Assembly: GCF_030997045.1 (NCBI RefSeq)
Contig: NZ_CP116899.1
Span: 744,001-808,000 of the forward strand
DNA length: 64,000 bases
Reading direction: 5' to 3'
DNA from: Microbulbifer sp. TB1203
Lineage (GTDB): Bacteria > Pseudomonadota > Gammaproteobacteria > Pseudomonadales > Cellvibrionaceae
Position numbers and translations under genes: made by a program. Under the pieces are notes generated by a model. That model searched no databases. It saw nothing but the letters and a program-made list of their open reading frames with translations, and was not told the DNA's origin. Every line of letters begins with the position of its first letter. Position 1 is the stretch's first letter. Of the stretch, positions 56,881-64,000 are shown piece after piece.

Positions 56881-57356
56881 AACGCTCTCCCTCCGTCTTT
56901 AATAACAGACATTCTGAATGCCACAAATTTTAACTTTTCAACTAGCTGCTCAACCAGCATACGTTCAGTAACGGCTAGAAAATAGTGGCCATCATTTTCT
57001 TTATCTTGCATAAACGCTAAGCCGGGCGGTATGTCCGCTTCAGATAAAACCCAATGTATATCGACCGGCTTTTTCTTTGCGCGCTTTTTAAACATACCAT
57101 AGACAAATTTTAGATTGTCCCAAGTGGCAGAAAAAGATAGTCCCATTTCTAGATTTGGAAGAACCCATTTTTCATCTGGGCAAAATTGATAGTCACATGC
57201 TCTAATTCCCATCACAGTTCGGTACTTCCCTTCCTTTCGCTCTTCATACAAAGTCGGATGTTTTCCTTCTATAACAGGTCTGGCTCGATATGTTTCAATA
57301 TCAGATATAATTTTCCTTACATCAGATAGACATTTAAGCTGTAGTAATTCTGACAC
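56877..57356 (-). CDS. Hypothetical protein (159 aa)
   Basis: A 159-residue soluble protein, unrecognised, with GTG start preceded by AAGGAAATTAA. Its coupling with the 102-aa gene could suit a toxin-antidote pair or a two-subunit protein, but no motif supports either. Confidence 0.5.
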   Translation of the reverse strand: MSELLQLKCLSDVRKIISDIETYRARPVIEGKHPTLYEERKEGKYRTVMGIRACDYQFCPDEKWVLPNLEMGLSFSATWDNLKFVYGMFKKRAKKKPVDIHWVLSEADIPPGLAFMQDKENDGHYFLAVTERMLVEQLVEKLKFVAFRMSVIKDGGRAL

Positions 57357-57395
57357 TTAATTTCCTTTTGATTTCTCCAGAACAATTCGTAAAGA

Positions 57396-57433
57396 TAACG
57401 CCGTCCCTGCGCGCGACCTATCCTTATTCGTTA
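57396..57433 (-). other. Short attC-like site (TAAC...GTTA)
   Basis: TAACGCCG at 57396 and CGTTACG at 57430-57436 bracket 30 bp containing GCGCGCG. The TAACGCC end matches the other sites in the array. The distal half overlaps the stop codon of the 176-aa gene, and the inner arms pair poorly. Confidence 0.35.
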
Positions 57434-57961
57434 CGTTGCACTTGCCACCGGCTGATGGTTGAAAAGCAGCACCAAATTTTTTGCCGTAGTGACTTTTCCA
57501 TAATATGGATTAGCTTCAAAGTTTTTCAAGCTTCTTCTAGTTCTTTGGGCTATTTCCTCAACCAAGTCCAAATCAAGATCATCCTCATCGAGCTTTAGTG
57601 TTTCAATTAGGTTGTCAGAGGCTTTGATGGGAATTTTATGCGTAGTAGGAAGTGCGGCCTGAAGTTGTTCATACGTTGCTCTAATTGCCCATGTATCTAC
57701 GGAACGAGTATCAAACTCTCTAGAAAACTCACAAATTGAAATTCCAATTCTTTCTTTACCTAGAGATTGAAAATACCTATCAATTTTTGGCTGCTCAAAC
57801 TTACTCCAAACTACTATCAGTAGGGCAACCCCTAAAATCGCCGCAAGATAAATTGGCTGATAAATTACAATAGCTACCACTACAACTAGAAACCCAAATA
57901 AGCCTATTTTATTCATCTTCTTTGGCTTGTATGGAGGCATAAATCTTGATGCTAGCTTCAT
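57431..57961 (-). CDS. Cassette-encoded membrane protein (176 aa)
   Basis: A 176-residue protein with two N-terminal transmembrane segments (about 18-35 and 37-52) and a soluble acidic C-terminal domain (LKLDEDDLDLDLVEEIAQ). No family recognised. The ATG at 57961 is the first start in the frame. It lies as a single gene between attC-like sites. Confidence 0.6.
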   Translation of the reverse strand: MKLASRFMPPYKPKKMNKIGLFGFLVVVVAIVIYQPIYLAAILGVALLIVVWSKFEQPKIDRYFQSLGKERIGISICEFSREFDTRSVDTWAIRATYEQLQAALPTTHKIPIKASDNLIETLKLDEDDLDLDLVEEIAQRTRRSLKNFEANPYYGKVTTAKNLVLLFNHQPVASAT

Positions 57962-57967
57962 AGCTCA

Positions 57968-58056
57968 CCTTGCAACGTAATGTTGCCAGCAGCGGCGGCC
58001 GAAGCGCATTGCGTAGGCCGTCCGGCGGAGGCGCGCAGCGCCGGAGCGTACTGCCT
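57968..58056 (-). other. GC-rich palindromic spacer, possible degenerate attC
   Basis: An 89-bp GC-rich island in AT-rich surroundings between two cassette genes. It has CGGCGCTGCGCGCC-type palindromes and a GCAAC-GTAAT-GTTGC inverted repeat near 57972-57986, but the TAAC/GTTA ends are not conserved. It sits where an attC is expected. Confidence 0.3.
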
Positions 58057-58065
58057 TATAACTGA

Positions 58066-58503
58066 TTACCCTAGACAATTCCCGGAGGTCCTTAGCGATT
58101 GATTCACTCTTGCTCTCGACTGCTCCTCTTTTTGAAGCATTTTTGACTGAGAAACTTCATCTACCGGAAGTGCTAGAGGAACTTTGAAGCTGATACGGCT
58201 GGTAGATGATGCTTCAGATGCATTGGTCACTCCCCCGCCGGCAGAAAATATAGAAGCAATTTTCAATTTTGCCTCACCTTCATTTGATGTTTCATCGGTG
58301 ACAGTTACCGCAACATCAAAATCTACGAAAAAGACGCCTTGGCCATTATCAATGGTTACCAGGTGTGAGTTTGAATCACCTTTTGCCGCAACTCTAGCTG
58401 CAGGATTTACAAAGCCACCATTCTCTCTGACAGCGTCTTGAGCTTCTTTTACGCCAGAAGATATTTGAATAAGTGTGTCTCTTACGAATTTTTTTATATC
58501 CAT
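58066..58503 (-). CDS. Cassette-encoded hypothetical protein (145 aa)
   Basis: A 145-residue protein of no recognised family. The opening MDIKKFVRDTLIQISSGVKEAQDAV is amphipathic, followed by a beta-rich middle (VTIDNGQGVFFVDFDVAVTV). The C-terminal 30 residues look disordered. The ATG lies 20 nt beyond the adjacent attC, typical of cassettes. Confidence 0.55.
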   Translation of the reverse strand: MDIKKFVRDTLIQISSGVKEAQDAVRENGGFVNPAARVAAKGDSNSHLVTIDNGQGVFFVDFDVAVTVTDETSNEGEAKLKIASIFSAGGGVTNASEASSTSRISFKVPLALPVDEVSQSKMLQKEEQSRARVNQSLRTSGNCLG

Positions 58504-58523
58504 GATGTTAGATGACTCCAGTT

Positions 58524-58601
58524 ATAACGCCCACAACACGGGCCGGAGCGAGCAGCGCGGAGGTCCGGCCCCGCAGGGGCAAACGTGGTTGTGATTGTTA
58601 T
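58524..58601 (-). other. attC recombination site
   Basis: A 78-bp site with ATAAC at 58524-58528 and GTTAT at 58597-58601. The next inner arms CACAAC and GTTGTG are complementary, with a spacer of unequal length on the two sides, and a GC-rich centre (GCCGGAGC/GCTCCGGC-like). That is the R''-L''-L'-R' architecture of integron attC sites. It sits between the 145-aa and 133-aa genes. Confidence 0.8.
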
Positions 58602-58604
58602 GCT

Positions 58605-59006
58605 TTATTTTCTACCAGTTCGGACGTAGCGCTTTGCCCTCGCAGTAGCTTCAAATTGGTTTGGCTGACAACCAAACATATTAGCGCACCAAACTTTGGT
58701 CCATATTTGGTACTTGCCACCACCTAACGGTTCTCTTGTAATGCTGAAAGCCAGCCGAGGAGATGAATTTGTAGGATTGTATGTTTGTATTATGGTGTCA
58801 TTATGGATCTGGATTTTAAACCCAGCATTCGCGTTGACGAAGAATGTAGCGCGCTCCCACATTTCTTTACATTGATCTTCACCTTCACAGTACAGCGGCT
58901 CATCAAGCTCTTTTTGTAAGTCGGCTGACAATTTTTGTTTATTTGCAGCACAGCCTGTGAATAGAATAAGTGATATTATCAAGCTCGATCGAATCAGATA
59001 TTTCAA
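58605..59006 (-). CDS. Cassette-encoded lipoprotein (133 aa)
   Basis: A 133-residue protein with a lipobox ending at Cys19 (LILFTGCAA). The middle holds CEGEDQC and a VNANAGFKIQ segment. No known family. The gene stands between two attC sites. Confidence 0.55.
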   Translation of the reverse strand: MKYLIRSSLIISLILFTGCAANKQKLSADLQKELDEPLYCEGEDQCKEMWERATFFVNANAGFKIQIHNDTIIQTYNPTNSSPRLAFSITREPLGGGKYQIWTKVWCANMFGCQPNQFEATARAKRYVRTGRK

Positions 59007-59049
59007 TTTTTTCTCCTTAATTTATCTCTGAAAACGGTTCGAAGAAACA

Positions 59050-59123
59050 TAACGCCGGCCGTAACTGGCGAATTTGCAGTGAGGCAGCGAACGAAAAATG
59101 CGTCCGAGTTTACGGCCTTGTTA
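59050..59123 (-). other. attC recombination site
   Basis: A 74-bp site. TAAC at 59050-59053 and GTTA at 59120-59123 end complementary arms GGCCGTAA and TTACGGCC with spacers of 3 and 2 nt. The loop is GC-poor. This is textbook attC layout. Confidence 0.8.
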
Positions 59124-59861
59124 GCAACAAATAGCTGGATCAAAACCCGGTGCCTCAAGATCATAACCATGCTCTTTACAAAGCGCTTTCATTCTAGCCT
59201 CTCGCTCACGTGATAAGCGCAATTCGTCATGGCTTCGGTAGTAGAGCGCCTTCGCCACTTCAAGCACAATTTGTTTTTTGGTGTAAGTCCGATCATGGAT
59301 ATACAACGGAAAATATTTATCGGGAAACTCCGCCGCCTCGAATAAATTGAAAGTGCCACCGTCTTCGTTATTTGCAAACAGTTCACCGCGCCCCTGGAGA
59401 AAACGCCATTGTGGGTTTTCATAAGACGGAGTTATTCCTCGAAGCGGGCAGCTTTGGTAAACGACTTCAGCTATTTTTTCGGAAATAGACGGCGCACTTT
59501 CAGTGCTTTTTAACGCCACAATTCCAGACAAGCCAGGATTCCATGCATCCAGTTGATTCTTTTCTACACCATGCCAAAGTGGGAAAAGCCTCTTGTCTTG
59601 TTCTATATGCTGCCTATGCAGTACATCCAATTCATACTTAGTCCAGGATTTCTCAATGTAAAACGACGACAAAACGACTAGGCCATATTCAGATGCCACC
59701 AATCCGGCATTGATGGAATCAAGCAACTTATCGCCGATTTTCAGACTCAACGGTGCGAACCAGACCCGGAGCCCTAGATATTTCAACGACTTCGCTAACT
59801 GACTTACGTACGCCTCATCTTCCGACGCGTAAGAGACAAAAAGGTGATACGGTTTTTCCAT
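59121..59861 (-). CDS. TIR-domain protein (predicted NADase-type)
   Basis: A 246-residue protein with a canonical TIR domain at residues 1-130. FVSYASEDE (8-16) is the box 1 motif. The BB-loop-like WFAPLSLKIGD (34-44) and the SWTKYELDVL helix with Glu77 as the expected catalytic residue are present. The remaining 115 residues are helical and unrecognised. TIR proteins in prokaryotes hydrolyse NAD+ or make cyclic ADP-ribose signals in phage defence such as Thoeris. No companion ThsA or sensor is adjacent, and the gene is a single cassette. Confidence 0.8.
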   Translation of the reverse strand: MEKPYHLFVSYASEDEAYVSQLAKSLKYLGLRVWFAPLSLKIGDKLLDSINAGLVASEYGLVVLSSFYIEKSWTKYELDVLHRQHIEQDKRLFPLWHGVEKNQLDAWNPGLSGIVALKSTESAPSISEKIAEVVYQSCPLRGITPSYENPQWRFLQGRGELFANNEDGGTFNLFEAAEFPDKYFPLYIHDRTYTKKQIVLEVAKALYYRSHDELRLSREREARMKALCKEHGYDLEAPGFDPAICC

Positions 59862-59871
59862 TTGTATTTGC

Positions 59872-59985
59872 TAACGCCGCGCTCAGGCGCGGCTTATTTT
59901 GGGCGCTTTATTGCGCGAAAATGGGAGCGCAGCGACCGCGCAATAAAGTGCACAAAGTGAGCCGTGGCCCTGCAGCGCCTCGTTA
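59872..59985 (-). other. attC recombination site, long type
   Basis: A 114-bp site. TAAC at 59872-59875 and GTTA at 59982-59985 flank inner arms with GCGC cores (plus strand GCCGCGCTCAGGCGCGGC near the left end). An AT-containing middle pairs GGGCGC...GCGCAATAAA-type inverted segments. It lies between the two TIR-type genes. Confidence 0.75.
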
Positions 59986-59988
59986 GCA

Positions 59989-60819
59989 CTAGAATGGCAC
60001 ATCACTTGTGAAGTCTCGCGTAAGTTCTGGCGCTTTTGGATGGAGAACGTCCTCATTCTGCAACAGCACATCGATCCCCATATCAGTAATAGAGTAAGCG
60101 TAAAAATCGTAGCCATCCTGATGATCGGTTTCTATGGTTTTACTCAAATAACCCATTCTTTCAAGTTTTATTAACGATATTTGTAAAGTTGCTTCACTTG
60201 AGCCACGAAAATTGTATGCAATTCTGTGAAACGGTAAACCCACGGGATCTGTAGTATGACTTTGCAGGCAAGCTGCCAAAAATTTATAGTCCTGCTCTTT
60301 AAGTTCGTAGCTCGATGGGTTAGCAATGATTTTTTTAGATTCTGAGAGGCTTTCATGATTTATTAGGCCTAACCGTTCAACCTCTGCTTTTATCAATGAG
60401 CAAGCACGATTAGTTGCTGATACCAAATCTCCGTCTGAACGACTAGCATTGTAATCAGCAGGAGTTACGCCCAGTAAATCAGTTGGAAGGTGCATTTCTA
60501 TATTGCGGGGCTTTAATATGAATGAGCGAGATTTACCAATTGCTCCAACAAATAAACCCATTTCAAATATCACGTTATCTCTTACAACATGCTCACTTCT
60601 ACTTCTTATCGTGGTTATATCGTCTGGAGCAAAAATGAAGAGTGCAAAATCTACAAACGATGACTTCTCTACGAGATCATCAATAGCTGATGATGAAAGC
60701 TTGAATGTACCATTTTTCCATAAGGTGACTTCAAATTCATGGTCCAAATTTACATTCACAGCCTCAGCAACCGATAAGCTCTCAACAGATGAAGCTATAA
60801 ATAATCTTGGTTTTCTCAA
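59989..60819 (-). CDS. TIR-like (PF10137-type) protein with C-terminal winged-helix-like domain
   Basis: A 276-residue protein. Residues 5-125 fit the TIR-like nucleotide-binding domain seen in CBASS/Pycsar-type effectors: RLFIASSVESL, LWKNGTFKLSSSAIDDL, then RDNVIFEMGLFVG at 80-92 with Glu86 as putative catalytic residue. Residues 165-265 look like a winged helix: LKEQDYKFLAACLQSH, then LIKLERMGYLSK and YSITDMGIDVLLQ. The start is TTG at 60819 with GGAGA seven nt upstream. It is the first cassette in the array. NAD+ depletion in defence is inferred, with wHTH acting as sensor or autorepressor. Confidence 0.7.
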   Translation of the reverse strand: MRKPRLFIASSVESLSVAEAVNVNLDHEFEVTLWKNGTFKLSSSAIDDLVEKSSFVDFALFIFAPDDITTIRSRSEHVVRDNVIFEMGLFVGAIGKSRSFILKPRNIEMHLPTDLLGVTPADYNASRSDGDLVSATNRACSLIKAEVERLGLINHESLSESKKIIANPSSYELKEQDYKFLAACLQSHTTDPVGLPFHRIAYNFRGSSEATLQISLIKLERMGYLSKTIETDHQDGYDFYAYSITDMGIDVLLQNEDVLHPKAPELTRDFTSDVPF

Positions 60820-60847
60820 CTCAATATCTCCATGCTCGATTGAGTGC

Positions 60848-60897
60848 TAACAGTTTTATTTACGAGCCATAGGCTCCTTATCTCCCTGGCTCTTGTT
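60848..60897 (-). other. Possible first attC or attI-like junction
   Basis: TAAC at 60848-60851 (GTTAGCA on the minus strand, a good R' core) is followed by a GAGCCA...TGGCTC inverted pair (around 60862 and 60880-60885). The outer half reads GTTGTC rather than GTTA. It marks the upstream end of the array. Confidence 0.35.
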
Positions 60898-61215
60898 GTC
60901 GGACAAGGGTACCCAGCCCTAATAAAAAAATCCATAAATATCAGCCGCTTGAAGCATATCCGACTGGGTTCTCCACTGTGAACACGAGCCTGTGGTTATT
61001 TAAGCAGGAAGGAACTCTGGCTCATTTGTGTAGGTCGGGCCTTATAAAAATCAATGACTTATGAGATTTGTTGGGGTGAACAAGAGCCTGTGGCAACTGA
61101 ATACGGCTTGGTGGCAAGATTAGAGGATTGGCTGGTACGATCGTACTTGTTTTTGTAGAAATTGAAAGGGCCGGGATCAGGCCCGAACCAAACTGGGCCC
61201 GGGCCTGAATTGGAG
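60898..61215. other. Non-coding tail upstream of the array
   Basis: This stretch between the array and pepD has no convincing gene. It contains a 17-bp direct repeat (60979-60995 and 61077-61093, one mismatch) and no recognisable integrase remnant. The array edge is therefore undefined here. Confidence 0.45.
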
Positions 61216-62688
61216 CTACTGCGCTTTGGGTATCGCCTCCACCACCTTCAAAAAATACTCCCAAAACTTCCCCACACTCTCAATATGCACCCGCTCCTCC
61301 GGCGAATGCGCCCGGCGGATAGTCGGCCCGAAGGAAACCATATCCCAATGAGGATAGGGCTTGGCCAGCAGGCCGCATTCCAGGCCTGCGTGGATGACTT
61401 TTACTTCCGGTTCTACGCCGGTCATTTCCTTGTAGACGTCTTTCATCAGCGCCAGCAGCGGGGACTGCATATTGGGTGTCCAGCCGGGGTAGGCGTTGTC
61501 CAGGGAGGTGCGGGCGTCGGCGAGTTCGAAGGCGGCGGCGACGTTGAGGCCGTGCTGGTCGCGGGCGCTGTCGGAGAGGCTGCGTACCAGGCACTGGATG
61601 CGGACTTGGCTCTTGCCTTCAGCTTCCTGAGTTACCACGCGGGCCAGGTTGTTGGAGGTGTCGGCGATGCCTTCCAGTGCGGTGCTCATGCGCTCGACGC
61701 CGTTGGGGCAGCAGCGGATTGCGCGGATCAGCTTCTGTTGGCTGGCCTGGTCCATCACGCTGGCTGGGGCCTCGGTGGCCTCCAGGGCAATTTCCAGTTT
61801 GGCTTCGTTGTCCAGTTCGCGAATGATTGCGTGGCATTCACTGGCGATGGTTCTCTGCAGTTTGACCCCCAGATCCGCCGGCACGGTGATGGTGCTGAAA
61901 GATTCCCGGGGGATGGCGTTGCGCAGGCTGCCGCCGTCGAGGGCGGCGATGCGCAGTTCGGGAATCTCGCGTTGGGCGGTGTCGATAAGGCGGTTGGCGA
62001 TTTTGTTGGCGTTGCCGCGGCCCTTGTCGATATCCAGGCCGGAGTGGCCGCCTCTCAAGCCGCGCACGCTCAGTTTGAATGCCTGGTGGTCCGCGGGCAC
62101 CGGTTCGGCGGAATAGGGTAGTTGTGCATTGATGTCCACGCCGCCGGCGCAGCCCACATAGAGTTCGCCCTCGTCCTCGGTGTCCAGGTTGAGCAGCAGC
62201 TCCGCTTCAAAGAATCCGGGTTGCAGGTTCTTGGCGCCGGTCATGCCGGCTTCTTCGTCGATGGTGAGCAGGGCTTCCAGGGGGCCGTGGGGGATGTCGG
62301 TGGATTCCATCAGCGCGAGGATGGCGGCCACGCCGATGCCGTTGTCGGCGCCCAGGGTGGTGCCTTCGGCGGTGACCCATTCGCCGTCGATAGTGGGGCG
62401 GATTGGGTCTTTAAGGAAGTCGTGGTCGGTGTCGGCGTTTTTCTGCGGGACCATATCCACGTGGCTTTGCAGGGCGAGGGTTTTGCGGTCTTCCATGCCG
62501 GGGGTGGCCGGCTTCTTGATGATGACGTTGCCGATCTCGTCCAGTTGGACGTCGAGACCGCGGTTTTTGGCGAAGTCGACGATATATTCCACCACCCTTT
62601 GTTCGTGTTTGGAGGGGCGGGGGATTTGGCAGAGTCTGGCGAAGTGTTGCCAGAGGGGGTTGGGGTTGAGTTCGGCGATATTGCTCAT
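61216..62688 (-). CDS. pepD: Aminoacyl-histidine dipeptidase (Xaa-His dipeptidase)
   Basis: A 490-residue M20C metallopeptidase that hydrolyses Xaa-His dipeptides in the cytoplasm. The zinc-site motifs are QSHVDMV with His76 and Asp78, GADNGIG with Asp115, DEEAG with Glu145/146, and NLDTED with Asp169. The final His lies in RRAHSPEE. The length matches E. coli PepD (485). The family needs Zn2+. Confidence 0.95.
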   Translation of the reverse strand: MSNIAELNPNPLWQHFARLCQIPRPSKHEQRVVEYIVDFAKNRGLDVQLDEIGNVIIKKPATPGMEDRKTLALQSHVDMVPQKNADTDHDFLKDPIRPTIDGEWVTAEGTTLGADNGIGVAAILALMESTDIPHGPLEALLTIDEEAGMTGAKNLQPGFFEAELLLNLDTEDEGELYVGCAGGVDINAQLPYSAEPVPADHQAFKLSVRGLRGGHSGLDIDKGRGNANKIANRLIDTAQREIPELRIAALDGGSLRNAIPRESFSTITVPADLGVKLQRTIASECHAIIRELDNEAKLEIALEATEAPASVMDQASQQKLIRAIRCCPNGVERMSTALEGIADTSNNLARVVTQEAEGKSQVRIQCLVRSLSDSARDQHGLNVAAAFELADARTSLDNAYPGWTPNMQSPLLALMKDVYKEMTGVEPEVKVIHAGLECGLLAKPYPHWDMVSFGPTIRRAHSPEERVHIESVGKFWEYFLKVVEAIPKAQ

Positions 62689-62783
62689 CGGGGCCTCAAG
62701 TGGTTCTTTTGGAATTGGTTTGTCACTGGGCGTGCGGTTTTGCCGCGGCGTCAGTGTTGGTCGGAAGCCCAGGAGGTATCTGG

Positions 62784-62803
62784 GTTCCGGCCTGCGCCGG
62801 AAC
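62784..62803. repeat. Short palindrome GTTCCGG...CCGGAAC
   Basis: A 20-bp element of two 7-nt inverted arms with a 6-nt loop (GTTCCGG and CCGGAAC). It lies in the gap before pepD, near the 21-bp dispersed element. Confidence 0.5.
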
Positions 62804-62868
62804 GACGAATAGAGGTTCTGGCATTGACCCCTCTCCCATGAATGGGAGGGAGAAGCGCCTGCGGCGCT

Positions 62869-62889
62869 TTTGCGGAGCTGGAGCTCCGC
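62869..62889. repeat. Dispersed palindromic element, copy 2
   Basis: Reverse complement of the 21-bp motif at 3383-3403, identical over its length. Other hairpins (CTCCCAT/ATGGGAG) are found just upstream near 62833-62848. Confidence 0.6.
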
Positions 62890-62901
62890 GTTCCCGGGGG
62901 G

Positions 62902-64000
62902 CTATTCGGGTTGTTCGGCTTCTGTCAGGGCCAGGGCGATGCGGCGTTTGTCGACGTCCACGGCGGTGACTTTCACGGTGACCGGCTGCTCCAACTGGTA
63001 GGTCTTTTCGTTGTGGGAGAGGATCAGGTGTTTGCCGTCGAATTCCGGCAGGTTCTTCTTGTTGTTGTTCAGGCGCACGAAGCCGTCGATGCCGTTGTCG
63101 TCCAGGCGCACGCCGAGGCCGGCGCCGTTGACCAGGGTGATCCTGCCGCTGAAGGTCTGGCCGACCTTGTTCTGCATAAACTGGCTGTAGAGCCACTGTT
63201 CGAGAGCGCGGTTGGCCTGGCGGCCGTTGACCAGGCTCTGTTGCAGGGCCTCGATCTGCTCGTCGCTCAGGGTTTCGGGTTGGCGGTCTTCGGCGGCGGC
63301 CCGCAGTATGCGGTGGTTGTGCAGGTCGTTGTATTTGCGGATCGGCGAGGTGACGGTGGCGTAGGCCTCCAGGCCCAGGCCCAGATGCGGCGCGGCGCTG
63401 TTGCTGAGCTGACCGGGGCGCAGCATGCGCTTGAGGACCGCGAGCAGGTTCTGCATCGCCGGTTCCTGATGTGCCTCCAGGTGTTTCACCAGCGCCAGGT
63501 AGTTTTCCAGCTTGTGCAGGTCCTTCTCCGCGTATTCCGGCAAGGGTTCCTTCAGCAGGCTCTTTACTTCGCCCATGCGCTCGTCGCGGAAGCCCAGGTG
63601 CACGGAGAAGCAGCCCCGGCCCAGGGTGGCGAGTTCGCGGCCCATGCAGATATTGGCGGCGAGCATGGCTTCCTCCACCATGCGCTGGGCGACGTTGCGC
63701 TCGCGCTTTTCGATGCGCTCGATCTTGCGCTGATCGTTGAGCAGGATTTCGTAGTCGGGGCGATCCTCCATCATCAGCGAGTGGCCCGCGCGGTAGGCCG
63801 CCCGCGCCTCGCCCATTGCGGCCAGGCTGCGTAGGCTCTGGTGTTGCGCCTCCGGCGCCGCGCTGTCGTCGCCCCCGATAAACCGGCTGACCTGGTCGTA
63901 GCTCAGTTTGTGCCGGGAGCGGATGGCGGCGAACTCGTAGCGGCTCTCGCCGAGGGCGCCGTCGCTGTCGATATCGATATGCAGTACCAGCGCCGGGCGC
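62902..64000 (-). CDS. RNase II-family exoribonuclease, 3' part (VacB/RNB)
   Basis: The gene runs off the window end; only about 365 C-terminal codons are present. It has RNB-domain sequence ending in AYATVTSPIRKYNDLHNHR (the TSPIRKY motif of RNase II type) and an S1-like RNA-binding domain (GQTFSGRITLVNG). The family degrades RNA 3' to 5' processively. The TSPIRKY form favours RNase II-like over RNase R (TSPIRRY). The stop lies at 62902-62904; the start is outside the window. Confidence 0.88.
   Translation of the reverse strand, partial: RPALVLHIDIDSDGALGESRYEFAAIRSRHKLSYDQVSRFIGGDDSAAPEAQHQSLRSLAAMGEARAAYRAGHSLMMEDRPDYEILLNDQRKIERIEKRERNVAQRMVEEAMLAANICMGRELATLGRGCFSVHLGFRDERMGEVKSLLKEPLPEYAEKDLHKLENYLALVKHLEAHQEPAMQNLLAVLKRMLRPGQLSNSAAPHLGLGLEAYATVTSPIRKYNDLHNHRILRAAAEDRQPETLSDEQIEALQQSLVNGRQANRALEQWLYSQFMQNKVGQTFSGRITLVNGAGLGVRLDDNGIDGFVRLNNNKKNLPEFDGKHLILSHNEKTYQLEQPVTVKVTAVDVDKRRIALALTEAEQPE

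Noticed and set aside
61022..61264. Minus-strand 80-codon frame after pepD
   Set aside because: It overlaps the pepD end and the repeat region, with no start context or similarity.

Overview
The window looks like a chromosomal segment of a GC-rich marine gammaproteobacterium, most likely a Microbulbifer-like member of the Cellvibrionales. That placement is inferred from the mix of RelA, RdgC, DUF2058, YccF, AlgP-like, AbgT and TonB-receptor proteins and from abundant REP-type palindromes. No rRNA or tRNA gene was recognised and no species-level marker is present.

From 1 to 16.2 kb the segment is mostly housekeeping: cysM-relA-mazG, a D-lactate dehydrogenase, adk, hemH, an AlgP/histone-H1-like DNA-binding protein, tsaB-uppP-oxidoreductase, a tRNA-queuosine mannosyltransferase homologue, trpS, an AbgT transporter and an SMR efflux protein. 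REP-like inverted repeats punctuate the gaps. A block of 178-bp tandem repeats lies between the AlgP-like gene and tsaB. From 16.4 to 21.7 kb there is an ECF sigma/anti-sigma pair, a secreted leucine-rich-repeat protein, an outer-membrane barrel protein and a divergent SDR/LysR pair.

From 21.8 to 34 kb, on the minus strand, are two envelope loci. One encodes a four-repeat lipoprotein, a haem-motif lipoprotein and a porin carrying a CXXCH motif. The other is a tightly coupled five-gene operon: TonB receptor, exported CobN-like chelatase, TolQ/MotA-like channel, DUF2149 protein and CobW-type GTPase. The second is best read as an outer-membrane tetrapyrrole or metal acquisition system resembling the haem-linked hmu loci. 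From 34 to 54.4 kb lie a MAPEG/PH/lipase/ElaA operon, a subtilisin-like lipoprotein, a DUF2058 protein, TerC/Alx, gnd, an acetyltransferase, rdgC, a transglutaminase-like envelope operon, a TonB receptor with a phosphatase-like partner, a beta-propeller protein and yccF.

From about 54.45 to 60.85 kb the sequence changes sharply. It is visibly AT-rich, every gene is on the minus strand, the products are mostly unrecognised, and genes are separated by imperfect GC-rich palindromes with TAAC...GTTA ends. Three of these (58524-58601, 59050-59123, 59872-59985) fit the attC architecture of integrons very well. No integrase gene is in the window, so this is best described as an integron cassette array lacking an adjacent integrase (CALIN-like). 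Its cassettes include two distinct TIR-type proteins, one apparently fused to a winged-helix domain, which makes the array a candidate reservoir of anti-phage functions. They also include a response-regulator mini-operon and a two-gene cassette of unknown function. After the array the housekeeping context resumes with pepD and a 3'-terminal fragment of an RNase II-family gene.
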